DNA of 51,103 nt from Lentisphaerota bacterium (GCA_015061775.1 SUVY01000013.1:1-51103); one strand, 5' to 3'; positions 1 to 8,103 are shown, counted from the first letter of the stretch. Notes: generated from the sequence alone by a model not told the origin. Translations and numbers: made by a program.

Positions 1-21
1 TCAAAATCATGTGTCCAGAGG

Positions 22-75
22 TGCAGGGGACTCTCCCCTGCCGGGAGATTTTTAAGAGGCAAGCAGCCTCTTAAA
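22..75. repeat. Intergenic double-hairpin repeat, copy 1
   Basis: Two adjacent perfect inverted repeats are seen. GCAGGGGA (23-30) pairs with TCCCCTGC (34-41) around a three-base loop. TTTAAGAGGC (51-60) pairs with GCCTCTTAAA (66-75) around a five-base loop, flanked by GGGAG and CTCCC. A second copy of the same layout lies at 50953-51091, where the first stem is GCAGGGCA/TGCCCTGC, so both arms changed together. Compensatory change argues that the folded form matters. Function is unknown. Confidence 0.6.
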
Positions 76-103
76 CTCCCTCACCATACGATGCTGAAAC
101 AAT

Positions 104-129
104 AAGGTTTTGCAACAGCCCCTTTTTTT
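104..129 (+). repeat. Right arm of the GCAACAGCC hairpin repeat with T-tract
   Basis: AAGGTTTTGCAACAGCC (104-120) followed by CCTTTTTTT is the right half of the hairpin seen complete at 32022-32060 and 50637-50672. The matching left arm is not present just upstream, so this is a broken copy or a half-site. It lies directly before the promoter of the SGNH hydrolase gene. Confidence 0.5.
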
Positions 130-155
130 ATCCGGTTTTAAATAGTAAATCAAGT

Positions 156-184
156 TTGCAATGTGTCGGCATTTGTGCTAAATT
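156..184 (+). promoter_or_regulatory. Sigma-70-type promoter for the SGNH hydrolase operon
   Basis: TTGCAA (156-161), a 17-base spacer and TAAATT (179-184). Transcription would start near 191, leaving a leader of about 35 bases that contains the AAGGAG ribosome binding site before the ATG at 226. Confidence 0.5.
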
Positions 185-225
185 ATGCCTGTCACAGAAA
201 TTCCGGAATAAGGAGAATATTTTTT

Positions 226-1359
226 ATGAACGTCGCAAATGTCATCAAACGAGCACGCCGCGGAGACGCCTTGAACATCGTGTTTTTCGGAGGTTCTCTC
301 ACTTGGGGAGCAAATGCCTCCGACCCCAACGTTACCAGTTGGCGGGCTTTGACCATGCGGCGGCTCTGTGAGATGTATCCGCAGGCGCGTTTCAGCGCCA
401 AGGACTCCGCTATCGGAGGAACCGGCAGTACGCTCGGAGTTTTCCGTCTCGAGCGCGATGTTTTCAAATACTCTCCTGATTTAGTTCTGCTCGACTTTAC
501 GCTCAACGACAATCTTGGCGGCTCTGAAGAGGGAATAAACGATATAAAAAATCACTCCTACGAGAGAATAATCCGCGAGTGCATCGCGCGCAAAGTCGCC
601 GTTCTTCCTGTTTTTCTCACCGCCAAACGGCACACCGCAGCTGAAGATATATCTGTCTTCAAACGCCGCCTTGAGCATATTCAGCTCTTTGAAAAATACC
701 AGCTCGAATATGCCGATGTGCTTGGAGTCATGAACAGAAAATTCCTCTCCGGCTCGCTTGACCTTGACGCGTTATGGCCTCCTGAGCTCGGAGACGTGAC
801 CCATCCCCACGATATCGGCTACGCCGCATACACCGAGGCGTTTTTTGAAGAGTGGCAGCGGATTGAAAACTCAGCAGAGAAGATTCCTGTTCTGCCCGCT
901 GATTTCATCTCTGGAACCAAATACAGCAATACCCTGAGAGTCGATTTGCACAAATACGATATTCCGGGATGGAAAACCGATTATCCGTGCGTAGTATCCG
1001 ACTGTTACGACTGGCTTTCAAGCCGCTGGCTCGATAAGGTCATCACTCAGCGTATTTCAGCCGGTTCAGCCGCAGTACCCCTGACTTTCAAGCTGAGGGC
1101 GGCACGCGCCGCAGCGATGATCGAGACATACCCTGACTCAGTAAGTTTTTCCGTCTCGGTCAACGGAGGAGCTCCGCAGCCCGTCAAGACCCGCAGCGTG
1201 CTCCGCTCCCAGCTGCACTTTGTTATGCTCGCGGATAACCTCAATGAGGATGACGAGAGCGTCATCACCGTTATTCCGGACACTCCTGAAAAAGAGAGCG
1301 TCCTGCGTTTCGGAGCGCTTTTGCTCAACAGTTCCAAAGACATCACATTTGAGTTGTAA
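226..1359 (+). CDS. SGNH/GDSL-type hydrolase
   Basis: A 377-residue predicted esterase/lipase-fold hydrolase. The four SGNH blocks are visible: GGSLTWG with nucleophile Ser24, GGTGS with Gly65, LNDN with Asn94, and DVTH with Asp190/His193 as the catalytic acid and base. The last 160 residues form a separate beta-rich region that may be a carbohydrate-binding or accessory domain. There is no signal peptide, so it acts in the cytoplasm or by an unknown export route. The start at 226 is chosen because AAGGAG sits about ten bases upstream; an in-frame upstream ATG at 163 has no ribosome binding site and lies inside the promoter. It leads an operon with the next two genes. Members of this fold often deacetylate glycans; the substrate cannot be read from the sequence. 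Confidence 0.85.
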   Translation: MNVANVIKRARRGDALNIVFFGGSLTWGANASDPNVTSWRALTMRRLCEMYPQARFSAKDSAIGGTGSTLGVFRLERDVFKYSPDLVLLDFTLNDNLGGSEEGINDIKNHSYERIIRECIARKVAVLPVFLTAKRHTAAEDISVFKRRLEHIQLFEKYQLEYADVLGVMNRKFLSGSLDLDALWPPELGDVTHPHDIGYAAYTEAFFEEWQRIENSAEKIPVLPADFISGTKYSNTLRVDLHKYDIPGWKTDYPCVVSDCYDWLSSRWLDKVITQRISAGSAAVPLTFKLRAARAAAMIETYPDSVSFSVSVNGGAPQPVKTRSVLRSQLHFVMLADNLNEDDESVITVIPDTPEKESVLRFGALLLNSSKDITFEL

Positions 1360-1375
1360 TAAAGGAGATTTTTTT

Positions 1376-1765
1376 ATGGCAGGCAAAGAAAAAGCAAGCC
1401 GCAAGGTGAAAAAAGCTCTGGACTCAAAAGAGCGTATCGATTTGTGTCTCTCAGAAATCCGCAAAATGAAATGTGAGATGACTTTTGTAACATGCGGATT
1501 ACCCGTATGCGACCATGATTTTGTATCTGTTAACATAGTTTGTCTCGATAAAAAAACAAACACCGTTTTTTCATCATTGCAGCTTGGAGAATATGATTTT
1601 TCCAGCCGTCGGGACAAACTTCTCGTGCGCGGGCAGAAGAAAATAGTTGAGTTTGTCTGCGGACTTCCGGACGGCATTGGTGCTTACAACATAAAAGTCA
1701 CCGGCGAGCCGGAAAAGCTGATCGTCAAAGTTGAAGAGTTTTTGAGAACTTTAAACACGAAATAA
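1376..1765 (+). CDS. Unknown 129-residue protein between SGNH hydrolase and radical SAM
   Basis: A small soluble protein with no family I recognise. It begins with a Lys-rich stretch (MAGKEKASRKVKKALDSKER) and continues as alternating beta-strand-like segments. Five Cys occur between about residues 34 and 100, including CGLPVC, and a second CGLPDG follows. A strong AAAGGAG lies eight bases before the ATG, and the gap from the upstream gene is 16 bases. The stop codon TAA shares its last base with the ATG of the radical SAM gene, so the two are probably translationally coupled. That tight coupling suggests it is a partner or a substrate of the radical SAM protein; this is inference only. It has no signal peptide and no membrane segment. 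Confidence 0.75.
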   Translation: MAGKEKASRKVKKALDSKERIDLCLSEIRKMKCEMTFVTCGLPVCDHDFVSVNIVCLDKKTNTVFSSLQLGEYDFSSRRDKLLVRGQKKIVEFVCGLPDGIGAYNIKVTGEPEKLIVKVEEFLRTLNTK

Positions 1766-2562
1766 TGATGCTTCCTGAAAAACTTCCTGAAAAACTGCTG
1801 CTGGAGATAACACCCAAATGCAATTACTCCTGCCCGTTCTGTTACTGTCTGTGGCATGAGTATCCGGAGTTATCCCGTCATGTGATGACCAACCGTCAAT
1901 GGAAACAGGTGATTTCCGAGGCGGTCGGCAAAGGCTGCCGCAGCTTCCTCTTTACCGGCGGAGAACCGCTGCTCAGGCGCGGGTTTACTGATTTGATATC
2001 GCACGCCCGCAGTTTTCCTGATGTGCAGCTTGAACTCTTTACCAATGCTTCGCGCATGACACCTGAGCTTCTGCAATACTTCAAACAGCAGCGTGTTCGT
2101 CTGGCAACCAGTTTGCAGGGACTCAATACCTATGGCGAAATGACCGGAACAAAGCGCAAGTTTTACCGTACCATAGACTTTATAGCCGAGTGTAGCGAAA
2201 TGAAGTTTCCCTGCTCCGTCGGAGTTACCGTGACTTCACAAAACATCATTGAAGCCGAGAACATCGTCAGCGCGGCGATTTTTGCCGGAGCATCTGTCGT
2301 TCAGGTATCCGTATTTATGTCCACAGGACGCGGAAAAGCAAATTCTTATTTGAGGATATCCCCGGAGGACTGGGAGCAGCTCAAAGAGCGTCTCAAGCGT
2401 CTTCCCGGAGCTTCCGCAGTTATGTTTGGCGATGAGTTTGAGTGCGGCTGTATGGCAGACAGCAATTACAAGTGCCCCGCCGGAAAATCCTTCGGAGTAG
2501 TTTCTCCCAACGGCACATTCCGCAAGTGCCTGCATTATTATAAGCCGAAAACTGATTTCTGA
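1765..2562 (+). CDS. Radical SAM protein with a shortened C-terminal cluster region
   Basis: A 265-residue radical SAM enzyme. The [4Fe-4S]-binding CxxxCxxC motif is CNYSCPFC (Cys19, Cys23, Cys26), followed by the SAM-contacting TGGEPLL segment. Near the C-terminus, ECGC and CPAGKSFGVVSPNGTFRKC match the first part of a SPASM-type auxiliary cluster domain. The protein stops about ten residues later, where SPASM proteins usually continue to a further Cys cluster, so it is either a natural short form or a truncation. Enzymes with SPASM-like ends commonly modify peptides or protein side chains. The start overlaps the stop of the 129-residue gene by one base; a second ATG at 1768 is equally possible. 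Confidence 0.85.
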   Translation: MMLPEKLPEKLLLEITPKCNYSCPFCYCLWHEYPELSRHVMTNRQWKQVISEAVGKGCRSFLFTGGEPLLRRGFTDLISHARSFPDVQLELFTNASRMTPELLQYFKQQRVRLATSLQGLNTYGEMTGTKRKFYRTIDFIAECSEMKFPCSVGVTVTSQNIIEAENIVSAAIFAGASVVQVSVFMSTGRGKANSYLRISPEDWEQLKERLKRLPGASAVMFGDEFECGCMADSNYKCPAGKSFGVVSPNGTFRKCLHYYKPKTDF

Positions 2563-2573
2563 ATACTTGATAC

Positions 2574-2603
2574 AAAAAAAGGCTTGCGATACTCCCGCAA
2601 ACC
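2574..2603 (-). terminator. Rho-independent terminator of the topA-nfo-tRNA-Thr transcript
   Basis: Read on the minus strand, GGTTTGCG and CGCAAGCC form an eight-pair stem (one U-G pair) around a seven-base loop, followed directly by seven T. It lies about 175 bases after the tRNA and ends the minus-strand unit where it meets the radical SAM gene. Confidence 0.7.
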
Positions 2604-2655
2604 GTTCTTATGGCACTCTTAAACGCCCTATATAATGTCACCGTTCCCAGTATTT

Positions 2656-2757
2656 CGCTTTTCTTGAAGTGGGAAGGGGGCGCGGGGGAAGGGCGAAACC
2701 TCTTTTCTCGTGAAAAGAAGTTTCGCCCGTCCCCCGCATCATCTATCCATATCAGGA
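2656..2757. repeat. Dispersed intergenic repeat with CTTTTC-TCGT-GAAAAG hairpin, copy 1
   Basis: This stretch shares its start (CGCTTTTCTTGAA), centre (CTTTTCTCGTGAAAAGAAG) and end (CCCCGCATCATCT then CCATATC) with 39067-39210; a partial copy of the start lies at 50600-50632. The central part folds into a stem with a TCGT loop. An 84-codon reading frame across it also covers the tRNA and is not a gene. Confidence 0.6.
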
Positions 2758-2777
2758 ATAGAGACTATATCAAAAAA

Positions 2778-2853
2778 TGGAGCCGACTGTCGGACTTGAA
2801 CCGACGACCTGCTGATTACAAGTCAACTGCTCTACCAACTGAGCTAAGTCGGC
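2778..2853 (-). tRNA. tRNA-Thr (anticodon UGU)
   Basis: Complete cloverleaf of 76 bases. Acceptor arms GCCGACT/AGTCGGC, D-stem GCTC/GAGC, anticodon stem GTTGA/TCAGC with loop CTTGTAA (anticodon TGT), T-arm GTCGG-TTCAAGT-CCGAC, discriminator T, and an encoded CCA end. It reads ACA codons. It lies 34 bases after nfo on the same strand and is followed by six T, so it is probably cotranscribed with the topA-nfo unit. Confidence 0.97.
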
Positions 2854-2887
2854 GTTTCGTCTAATATACTTTCATAAGTATATTTTT

Positions 2888-3736
2888 TCAAGCGTTTTTT
2901 GCATATTCCTGAAGTTTTTGTACCTCTTCAAGCCAAATTGTTTCATCAATGGTCTCGAGGATAAGCGGAATATTGTCAAATCGGCTGTCCTGCATGATCC
3001 ATTTGAATGTGGACCATCCGAGATTTCCCTCTCCGAGGCTGTGATGGCGGTCGAGGCGGCTGCCGAGAACTCCTTTTGCGTCGTTGAGGTGCATTCCTTT
3101 GAGGTATTTGAAGCCGATTTTCTTCTCAAACTCGTCGAACACCTTTTCAAACCCCTCAGGAGTGGATAGATCGTAACCCGCGGCAAAAGCGTGGCAGGTA
3201 TCGATACAGACTCCGACCGACTCCGGCCGCTCCGTCTGCTCAAGCATGGAGGCGAGCTGATCGAAATTGTATCCGAGATTGCTGCCCTGTCCTGCCGTAT
3301 TTTCAAAGACGGCGGTGACTCCGGGAACCTCATCGACAGCGGTTCTTACGCTCTGGGCGATAAGTGATATACACTCTTCTTCGCTGATGAGTTTCAAGTG
3401 GCTTCCCGGATGGAAATTGAGCCGGTTCAAACCAAGCTGCTGACAGCGGCGCATCTCATCGATAAAAGAGTTGAGGCTCTGCTTGCGTTTTTCAGGGTCC
3501 GGCTGTCCGAGATTGATGAGGTAACTGTCGTGGGGCAATATCATATCCGGAGTATAGCCGCACATCGCACAGTTTTCCTTGAACTTTTCGATGCTTTCGG
3601 CTTTGAGCGCAGGCGCAAACCATTGACGCTGATTTTTGGTAAAAAGCGCGAAAGCGGTCGCATTGATGTTTTTGGCATTCAAAGGAGCGTTTTCCACGCC
3701 CCCCTGAGTGCTGACATGTGCTCCGATATACTTCAT
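2888..3736 (-). CDS. nfo: Endonuclease IV (apurinic/apyrimidinic endonuclease)
   Basis: A 282-residue member of the zinc-dependent AP endonuclease IV family, the usual length. It cleaves DNA 5' of abasic sites in base excision repair. Family landmarks run in order: the N-terminal [79 protein letters not shown] and the C-terminal LILET, together supplying the His, Glu and Asp ligands of the three zinc ions. AGAGG precedes the ATG. It follows the MBL-fold gene by 15 bases, and tRNA-Thr follows it, so DNA topology (topA) and DNA repair share a transcript here. Confidence 0.96.
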   Translation of the reverse strand: MKYIGAHVSTQGGVENAPLNAKNINATAFALFTKNQRQWFAPALKAESIEKFKENCAMCGYTPDMILPHDSYLINLGQPDPEKRKQSLNSFIDEMRRCQQLGLNRLNFHPGSHLKLISEEECISLIAQSVRTAVDEVPGVTAVFENTAGQGSNLGYNFDQLASMLEQTERPESVGVCIDTCHAFAAGYDLSTPEGFEKVFDEFEKKIGFKYLKGMHLNDAKGVLGSRLDRHHSLGEGNLGWSTFKWIMQDSRFDNIPLILETIDETIWLEEVQKLQEYAKNA

Positions 3737-3751
3737 GAAAGAAACCTCTCT

Positions 3752-4534
3752 TTAAAGTTCTTTGGTTGTCGCATCCTCTGCGATAAAGAAGTTGTCTCCC
3801 CACACCTCCTGGATTGCGGCTTTTGCTCCATGATAATCGTTAAGGATATGTCTGCCGTTATGGGTATATCCGATTTGTTTCACAGGATAATTTTTGAGAG
3901 CTTTTGCCACATCAGCCGGGTGGTGGTGTCCTGTTTCCGCCAGAATGAGATCGCAGCCGTCGGACAGAAAATCTTTGATGTCGTCGGTGCTTTTGATGTC
4001 TCCGGTGAAGATGACGGTCTTGCCTTCGCAGGTTATGCGGAAAGAGTAACTTTTCCAGACTCCGTCTTCCGGAATTCCAAGATGCAGATTGTGTACTGTT
4101 TCAACTTTGATGTTTTCATCCTGATAGAGTAAACCCTCGCAGGTGGTCTGCGCCTGATAATTCACATTGTTTTTGAAGGAAAAAGCGTAATCGAAATCAC
4201 AGCCGAGCCCGAGCGAGGAATTCCATATCCTCATGTCGGGAACAAAAGCCCTGATCGTATCAAACTTCGGTTTTGTTTTGCGGACGATCGCAAGTTTTGG
4301 AACAGTAAAGAGCAGATGCGGAAGACCTCCGCAATGGTCGATATGCGGATGTGATATGAAGATCGCCCGTAAATTAAGCAGGTCGATTTTCATAGTCTGC
4401 CATGCGGTATAAGCGCAGCTTTCTCCGGCATCAAATTGATACAGAGCCTTGTTTGTTTCAATAATAAACGCTGTATGACGGCGGCCGGGCAGGGGTTCCG
4501 TTCCGGCACAAGTACCAAGAAAATGTATTTTCAT
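3752..4534 (-). CDS. Metallo-beta-lactamase-fold hydrolase (RNase Z-like)
   Basis: A 260-residue metal-dependent hydrolase. The HxHxDH zinc motif is HPHIDH (His62, His64, Asp66, His67), with later ligands in FTGDIKS and ETGHHHP, and a GYTHNG segment near the end. The layout fits the RNase Z/phosphodiesterase-like branch of the fold, but it lacks the long exosite arm expected of a true tRNase Z, so the substrate is open. Its ATG directly abuts the stop of the AsmA-like gene, and nfo follows 15 bases downstream. Confidence 0.85.
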   Translation of the reverse strand: MKIHFLGTCAGTEPLPGRRHTAFIIETNKALYQFDAGESCAYTAWQTMKIDLLNLRAIFISHPHIDHCGGLPHLLFTVPKLAIVRKTKPKFDTIRAFVPDMRIWNSSLGLGCDFDYAFSFKNNVNYQAQTTCEGLLYQDENIKVETVHNLHLGIPEDGVWKSYSFRITCEGKTVIFTGDIKSTDDIKDFLSDGCDLILAETGHHHPADVAKALKNYPVKQIGYTHNGRHILNDYHGAKAAIQEVWGDNFFIAEDATTKEL

Positions 4535-5434
4535 TTACTTTATCAACTTTTTGAAAAATTTACCAGTTCCATCAGAAATCGATTCAGCAGTATTTCCGAT
4601 TCCTTTGCTTATTTCTGAAGCGGAGTCGCCAAGAAAAGAGCCGGCATTTTTCAGCGAGTCTCCCAGCGCACCTCCGACACCAGCACAGGCATCGAATACC
4701 GAGGTGAGGATCTTGACGAAAACCGTATTGATGGTTTGCGGGATGGTCAATCCCTTGCCGACATCGGTCATGCTGATCGGAACCAGCGGAACCTTCGCGG
4801 TAAGTTTGAGCAGAGCGTTGGAAAAGGAGATATTGTTGTTGTTGATAGTGAGTTTCCTGATCACCAGCTGCTGTTCGTTTTCGCTTTCATCTGCATTGAC
4901 GTCACTGTTTTGGTCATTGGGGTCTTCTGCCGGAACCAGACGCGCGACGTTTTCCTGAATTACTCCGAGATTTGTCTTGTTGAGTTTTGCCTCAAGATCG
5001 ACCTGCATACCGGTCACAAGGATTTCGTTGACAACGATCTCATTGGTGAACAGAGACGGAATCGAAATATCGACATAGACTCTTTCAAGGCTGAACGCGT
5101 AGGGATTATGGAATCCCTCCGGGTTTGCAACGGTCAACCCCTGAATATCTACCTTTCCGGTGAGGGAACTGGAAAACTTTTTCAGTTCGACCTTTGTTCC
5201 GACAATAAACGTTCCTGCATGAGTGACAGCCGCAGTTATAAAGATGTCGCGGAAAATCAGAAGCAGAGCAAGCAAAGCAAGAATGACTCCGGCAGTCCAT
5301 ATAAGGATGCGGCGTATTTTTTTGCATTTGCAGGGTTTCTGTTCAGCGGCCTTTTCCTGTCCGCAGCAGCACTCTTTTTCGCAGCAATCATCTGCCGGAT
5401 TTTGAATGTTTTTTTCTTCGGTTGGTTCACTCAT
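4535..5434 (-). CDS. Membrane-anchored AsmA-like protein with Cys-rich cytoplasmic tail
   Basis: A 299-residue protein. After a short acidic start comes a Cys-rich stretch of seven Cys in about 21 residues (CC, then CCC, then CKC), then a single membrane helix (IRRILIWTAGVILALLALLL). The exported part has AsmA-like features: VGTKVELKKFSSSLTGKVDIQGLTV, beta-strand repeats and a final Gly/Ser-rich amphipathic region ending FFKKLIK. AsmA-family proteins sit between the two membranes and take part in lipid or outer-membrane homeostasis; that role here is inference. The start at 5434 is used because GGAG lies eight bases upstream; it overlaps the end of topA by eight bases. Confidence 0.7.
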   Translation of the reverse strand: MSEPTEEKNIQNPADDCCEKECCCGQEKAAEQKPCKCKKIRRILIWTAGVILALLALLLIFRDIFITAAVTHAGTFIVGTKVELKKFSSSLTGKVDIQGLTVANPEGFHNPYAFSLERVYVDISIPSLFTNEIVVNEILVTGMQVDLEAKLNKTNLGVIQENVARLVPAEDPNDQNSDVNADESENEQQLVIRKLTINNNNISFSNALLKLTAKVPLVPISMTDVGKGLTIPQTINTVFVKILTSVFDACAGVGGALGDSLKNAGSFLGDSASEISKGIGNTAESISDGTGKFFKKLIK

Positions 5435-7955
5435 TTGTTTTTTCTCCATATTTTGCAGCAAGTTTACTCAATGCGGCGATCTGTTTCGGAGACAGGGTTT
5501 TTCCATCATCGAACTGTTTTTTTACTGACTGGAAAAACTTTTTGTCATCGAATGAGAACCTGCCTTTTCTGACCGGTTCTTCCCAGTTTTTGACTTTTGA
5601 CAGATTTTCGATCAGGAGTTTGACATCAGCTTCCGGAGTTGCTGCGGGCTGCTCAGCGTTTTCGCTGCCCGTATTCTGCGGAGCGTCGCTTTTGAGTATT
5701 TCAAACACCAGATCTCTATTGGTCAACTGAGCTTGATATTTTTCCGCCATCTTGGTAAGTGCCGCACTCTGGCGGTCGCTCAGCAGTTTTCCGGAAAGAG
5801 CCTGTTTTTTCAGCGAATCGAAGAACTTTTTGTCATCATAAGTCATTCTGCCTTTTTTGATCGGCTCATCCCATTTTACATTGTCGAACGCGGCAAAGAG
5901 TCCGGCATAGTCGATCTCTTTTGCCTGAGCGGCGGATTTTTCCTGTTCGATGGTCTTTTCTTTGAGTTTCACAGCCTCTGTTTCCAGCAGGCTGCGGAGT
6001 GTTTCCGGCAGGGAACTCAGAGATTGTGCGGAGAAGCTGTCAAAGTAGCGGGCAGCAAGGTTTATGAGTGCGCTGTACTGTTTCGCGCTGATCTTGTGGT
6101 CGGCGTCATATTTTTCGCGCACAGAGCGGACAAAATCCGCGTCATCATAGGTTCTTCTTCCGACCTTGCGGGCAGGAGCGTAGGAGACGTTGTCGAAAAG
6201 CGAGAGCATAGCCTGCGCGTCGGAGGCCTCAGGAGCACCCACATTTTTAGCCTCCTGCACCCAGTTGATGAATTTGCCGTAAAACTCCTGCATCATATCG
6301 ACCCAGGGCTGCTTGCCTTCTTCAACCTGATCGAGTTTTTCCTCCATCTGGGCGGTGAAGCCGATATCGAAAAGTTCCGGAAGTCTGGAAACGAGAAAGT
6401 CATTGACCTTTATTCCGAGTTCAGTCGGAATAAGTCTGCCCTGATCGCGTTTGACATACTCCCTGTCCTGAATGGTACGCATGATGGTTGCGTAAGTTGA
6501 CGGACGTCCGATACCGTTCTCTTCGAGAGCCTTGATGAGACTCGCCTCGTTGAAGCGCGGAGGCGGTTCCGTGAACTTCTGCGCGCTGTCAAATTTGGAA
6601 ATCACTACCTGCATACCGGTAGCAAGCCTTGCGAGCACAGGAGACTCATCTTTCTCCTTGGTCTCTTTGTCCGCATATTCATAAAGCTTGGTGAAACCGG
6701 GGAACGTGACTACCGAACCCACCGAACGGAAAGTAAACAAATTATTGTCAGCTCCCGAAATATTGGTGTCAACGGTGGTCTGATCGATGCGGCAGCAGGA
6801 CATCTGACTTGCGACAAAACGCTTCCAGATGAGGGTATAGAGTTTGAGCTGAGTCGGATCGAGATAGGGAGCGACGGACTCAGGAGTGCGTCTGACATCA
6901 GTCGGACGGATAGCTTCGTGAGCCTCCTGGGCTGCGGCCTTATTTTTATAGAAATTGAATTTTTCCGGAGCGTAAGCAGCACCGTAGGTTTCGGTAATGA
7001 ACTCTTTTGCAGCGAACTGCGCCTCTTTTGCGATGGTGACTGAGTCGGTTCTCATATAGGTAATAAGACCGACTGCGCCCCCGTTTCCGAGTTCGACTCC
7101 TTCATAGAGCTGCTGGGCGCAACGCATGGTTCCGGTCGCGGACATACGCAGATTTGAGCTTGCCGCCTGCTGGAGAGTACTTGTGGTAAACGGTGGTGCA
7201 GCAAAACGGCGTCTTTCCTGGCGGTTGATTTCCTCAACCTTCGGAGCAGAGCCGTTCAAAACTGCGTTTTTAAGGAAAAGGGCATCCTTTTCATTGGTGA
7301 CCTTGAAGTCTTTTCCGTTGATTTTAAACAGACGTGCGTGATAGATACCTGCAGCGGAAGCGTCGAATTCGACCGCAAAGTTCCAGTATTCTTCCGGAGT
7401 GAATGCTGCGATCTCCCGCTCTCTCTCGACCACGAGTCGGAGTGCTGCAGACTGCACGCGTCCGGCACTGCTGCCTTTTTCGAGCTGTCTCCACAGCAGA
7501 GGACTGGTTTTGTATCCCACGATACGGTCGAGCACGCGTCTTGCCTGCTGGGCATCGACCAGATCCGGATCGATCTCGCCGCGGTTGGCAATGGCATTTT
7601 CAATGGCTGTGCGGGTGATCTCATGGAAAGTTACCCGGTAAAACGGAGCCTTGGTCGATTTCTGTAAAACATCCTTCAAATGCCACGCAATAGCCTCTCC
7701 TTCGCGGTCAGGGTCGGGAGCAAGATATATTTCATCGGCTTTCTTTGCCGCATCCCGGAGACGTTTCACGATGCTTCTGCTTTTGGGGGTGTCAACATAC
7801 TGGGGAGTAAAATCATGTTCGATATCAACTCCCAGATCATGTTCCGGAAGGTTTCTGATATGTCCCATTGACGCAATAATGGTGTAGTCTTTTCCGAGCA
7901 TTTTGCCAATGGTATTGGCTTTGGTCGGAGACTCGACGATCAGCAGTCTGTTCAT
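5427..7955 (-). CDS. topA: DNA topoisomerase I with a three-repeat C-terminus
   Basis: An 842-residue type IA topoisomerase that relaxes negative supercoils. The Toprim domain opens with LLIVESPTKANTI and carries the acidic DPDREGE (81-87). The catalytic Tyr300 is in LITYMRTDS. GSSAGRVQSAALRLV and the later IGRPSTYATI are further family signatures. In place of the usual Cys4 zinc ribbons, the C-terminus holds three related units of about 55-60 residues (about 583-638, 686-740 and 780-842). Each has the pattern KGR-x-(T/S)-(Y/F)-DD-x-x-F and then an (L/I)S-x-x-Q-x-x-AL-x-x-(L/M)A-x-(K/R)Y segment, and has no Cys. It heads the minus-strand unit ending with tRNA-Thr. Confidence 0.97.
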   Translation of the reverse strand: MNRLLIVESPTKANTIGKMLGKDYTIIASMGHIRNLPEHDLGVDIEHDFTPQYVDTPKSRSIVKRLRDAAKKADEIYLAPDPDREGEAIAWHLKDVLQKSTKAPFYRVTFHEITRTAIENAIANRGEIDPDLVDAQQARRVLDRIVGYKTSPLLWRQLEKGSSAGRVQSAALRLVVEREREIAAFTPEEYWNFAVEFDASAAGIYHARLFKINGKDFKVTNEKDALFLKNAVLNGSAPKVEEINRQERRRFAAPPFTTSTLQQAASSNLRMSATGTMRCAQQLYEGVELGNGGAVGLITYMRTDSVTIAKEAQFAAKEFITETYGAAYAPEKFNFYKNKAAAQEAHEAIRPTDVRRTPESVAPYLDPTQLKLYTLIWKRFVASQMSCCRIDQTTVDTNISGADNNLFTFRSVGSVVTFPGFTKLYEYADKETKEKDESPVLARLATGMQVVISKFDSAQKFTEPPPRFNEASLIKALEENGIGRPSTYATIMRTIQDREYVKRDQGRLIPTELGIKVNDFLVSRLPELFDIGFTAQMEEKLDQVEEGKQPWVDMMQEFYGKFINWVQEAKNVGAPEASDAQAMLSLFDNVSYAPARKVGRRTYDDADFVRSVREKYDADHKISAKQYSALINLAARYFDSFSAQSLSSLPETLRSLLETEAVKLKEKTIEQEKSAAQAKEIDYAGLFAAFDNVKWDEPIKKGRMTYDDKKFFDSLKKQALSGKLLSDRQSAALTKMAEKYQAQLTNRDLVFEILKSDAPQNTGSENAEQPAATPEADVKLLIENLSKVKNWEEPVRKGRFSFDDKKFFQSVKKQFDDGKTLSPKQIAALSKLAAKYGEKTNE

Positions 7956-8008
7956 TTTTGTTGTTTATCCGTAAATATTTATCTTAATACTAATTACTCT
8001 TCTTACGC

Positions 8009-8030
8009 GCGTGTGCGCCTGCGCATACGC
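8009..8030 (-). promoter_or_regulatory. 5' stem-loop in the topA leader
   Basis: GCGTGTGCGC (8009-8018) and GCGCATACGC (8021-8030) form a ten-pair stem (one G-T) with a two-base loop. It begins only a few bases after the expected topA transcription start, so it would sit at the extreme 5' end of the message, where such stems often protect mRNA. The effect is inferred. Confidence 0.45.
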
Positions 8031-8040
8031 CTTATAATCT

Positions 8041-8069
8041 ACAATAGCCGTAGAAAACGTTTTTGTCAA
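8041..8069 (-). promoter_or_regulatory. Promoter of the topA operon
   Basis: On the minus strand, TTGACA (8069-8064), a 17-base spacer and TATTGT (8046-8041). The -35 matches the consensus exactly. It lies about 85 bases upstream of the topA start. Confidence 0.65.
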
Positions 8070-8094
8070 GTGTTTTAAATATTTTTTGACAAAA
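8061..8094. promoter_or_regulatory. Inverted repeat over the topA -35 element
   Basis: TTTTGTCAA (8061-8069) and TTGACAAAA (8086-8094) are a perfect nine-base inverted repeat with a 16-base AT-rich spacer. One arm contains the topA -35 hexamer. It also directly follows the end of the LolA-like gene. It could be an operator or, less likely, a weak terminator, as no T-run follows. Confidence 0.4.
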
Positions 8095-8103
8095 GCCGCA
8101 AGA

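Noticed and set aside
2610-2864. An 84-codon frame across the tRNA
   Set aside because: It runs through the tRNA-Thr gene in antisense and through an intergenic repeat.
4736-5572. A 278-codon plus-strand frame
   Set aside because: It is antisense to the AsmA-like gene and topA, and the apparent hydrophobic stretches mirror those genes.
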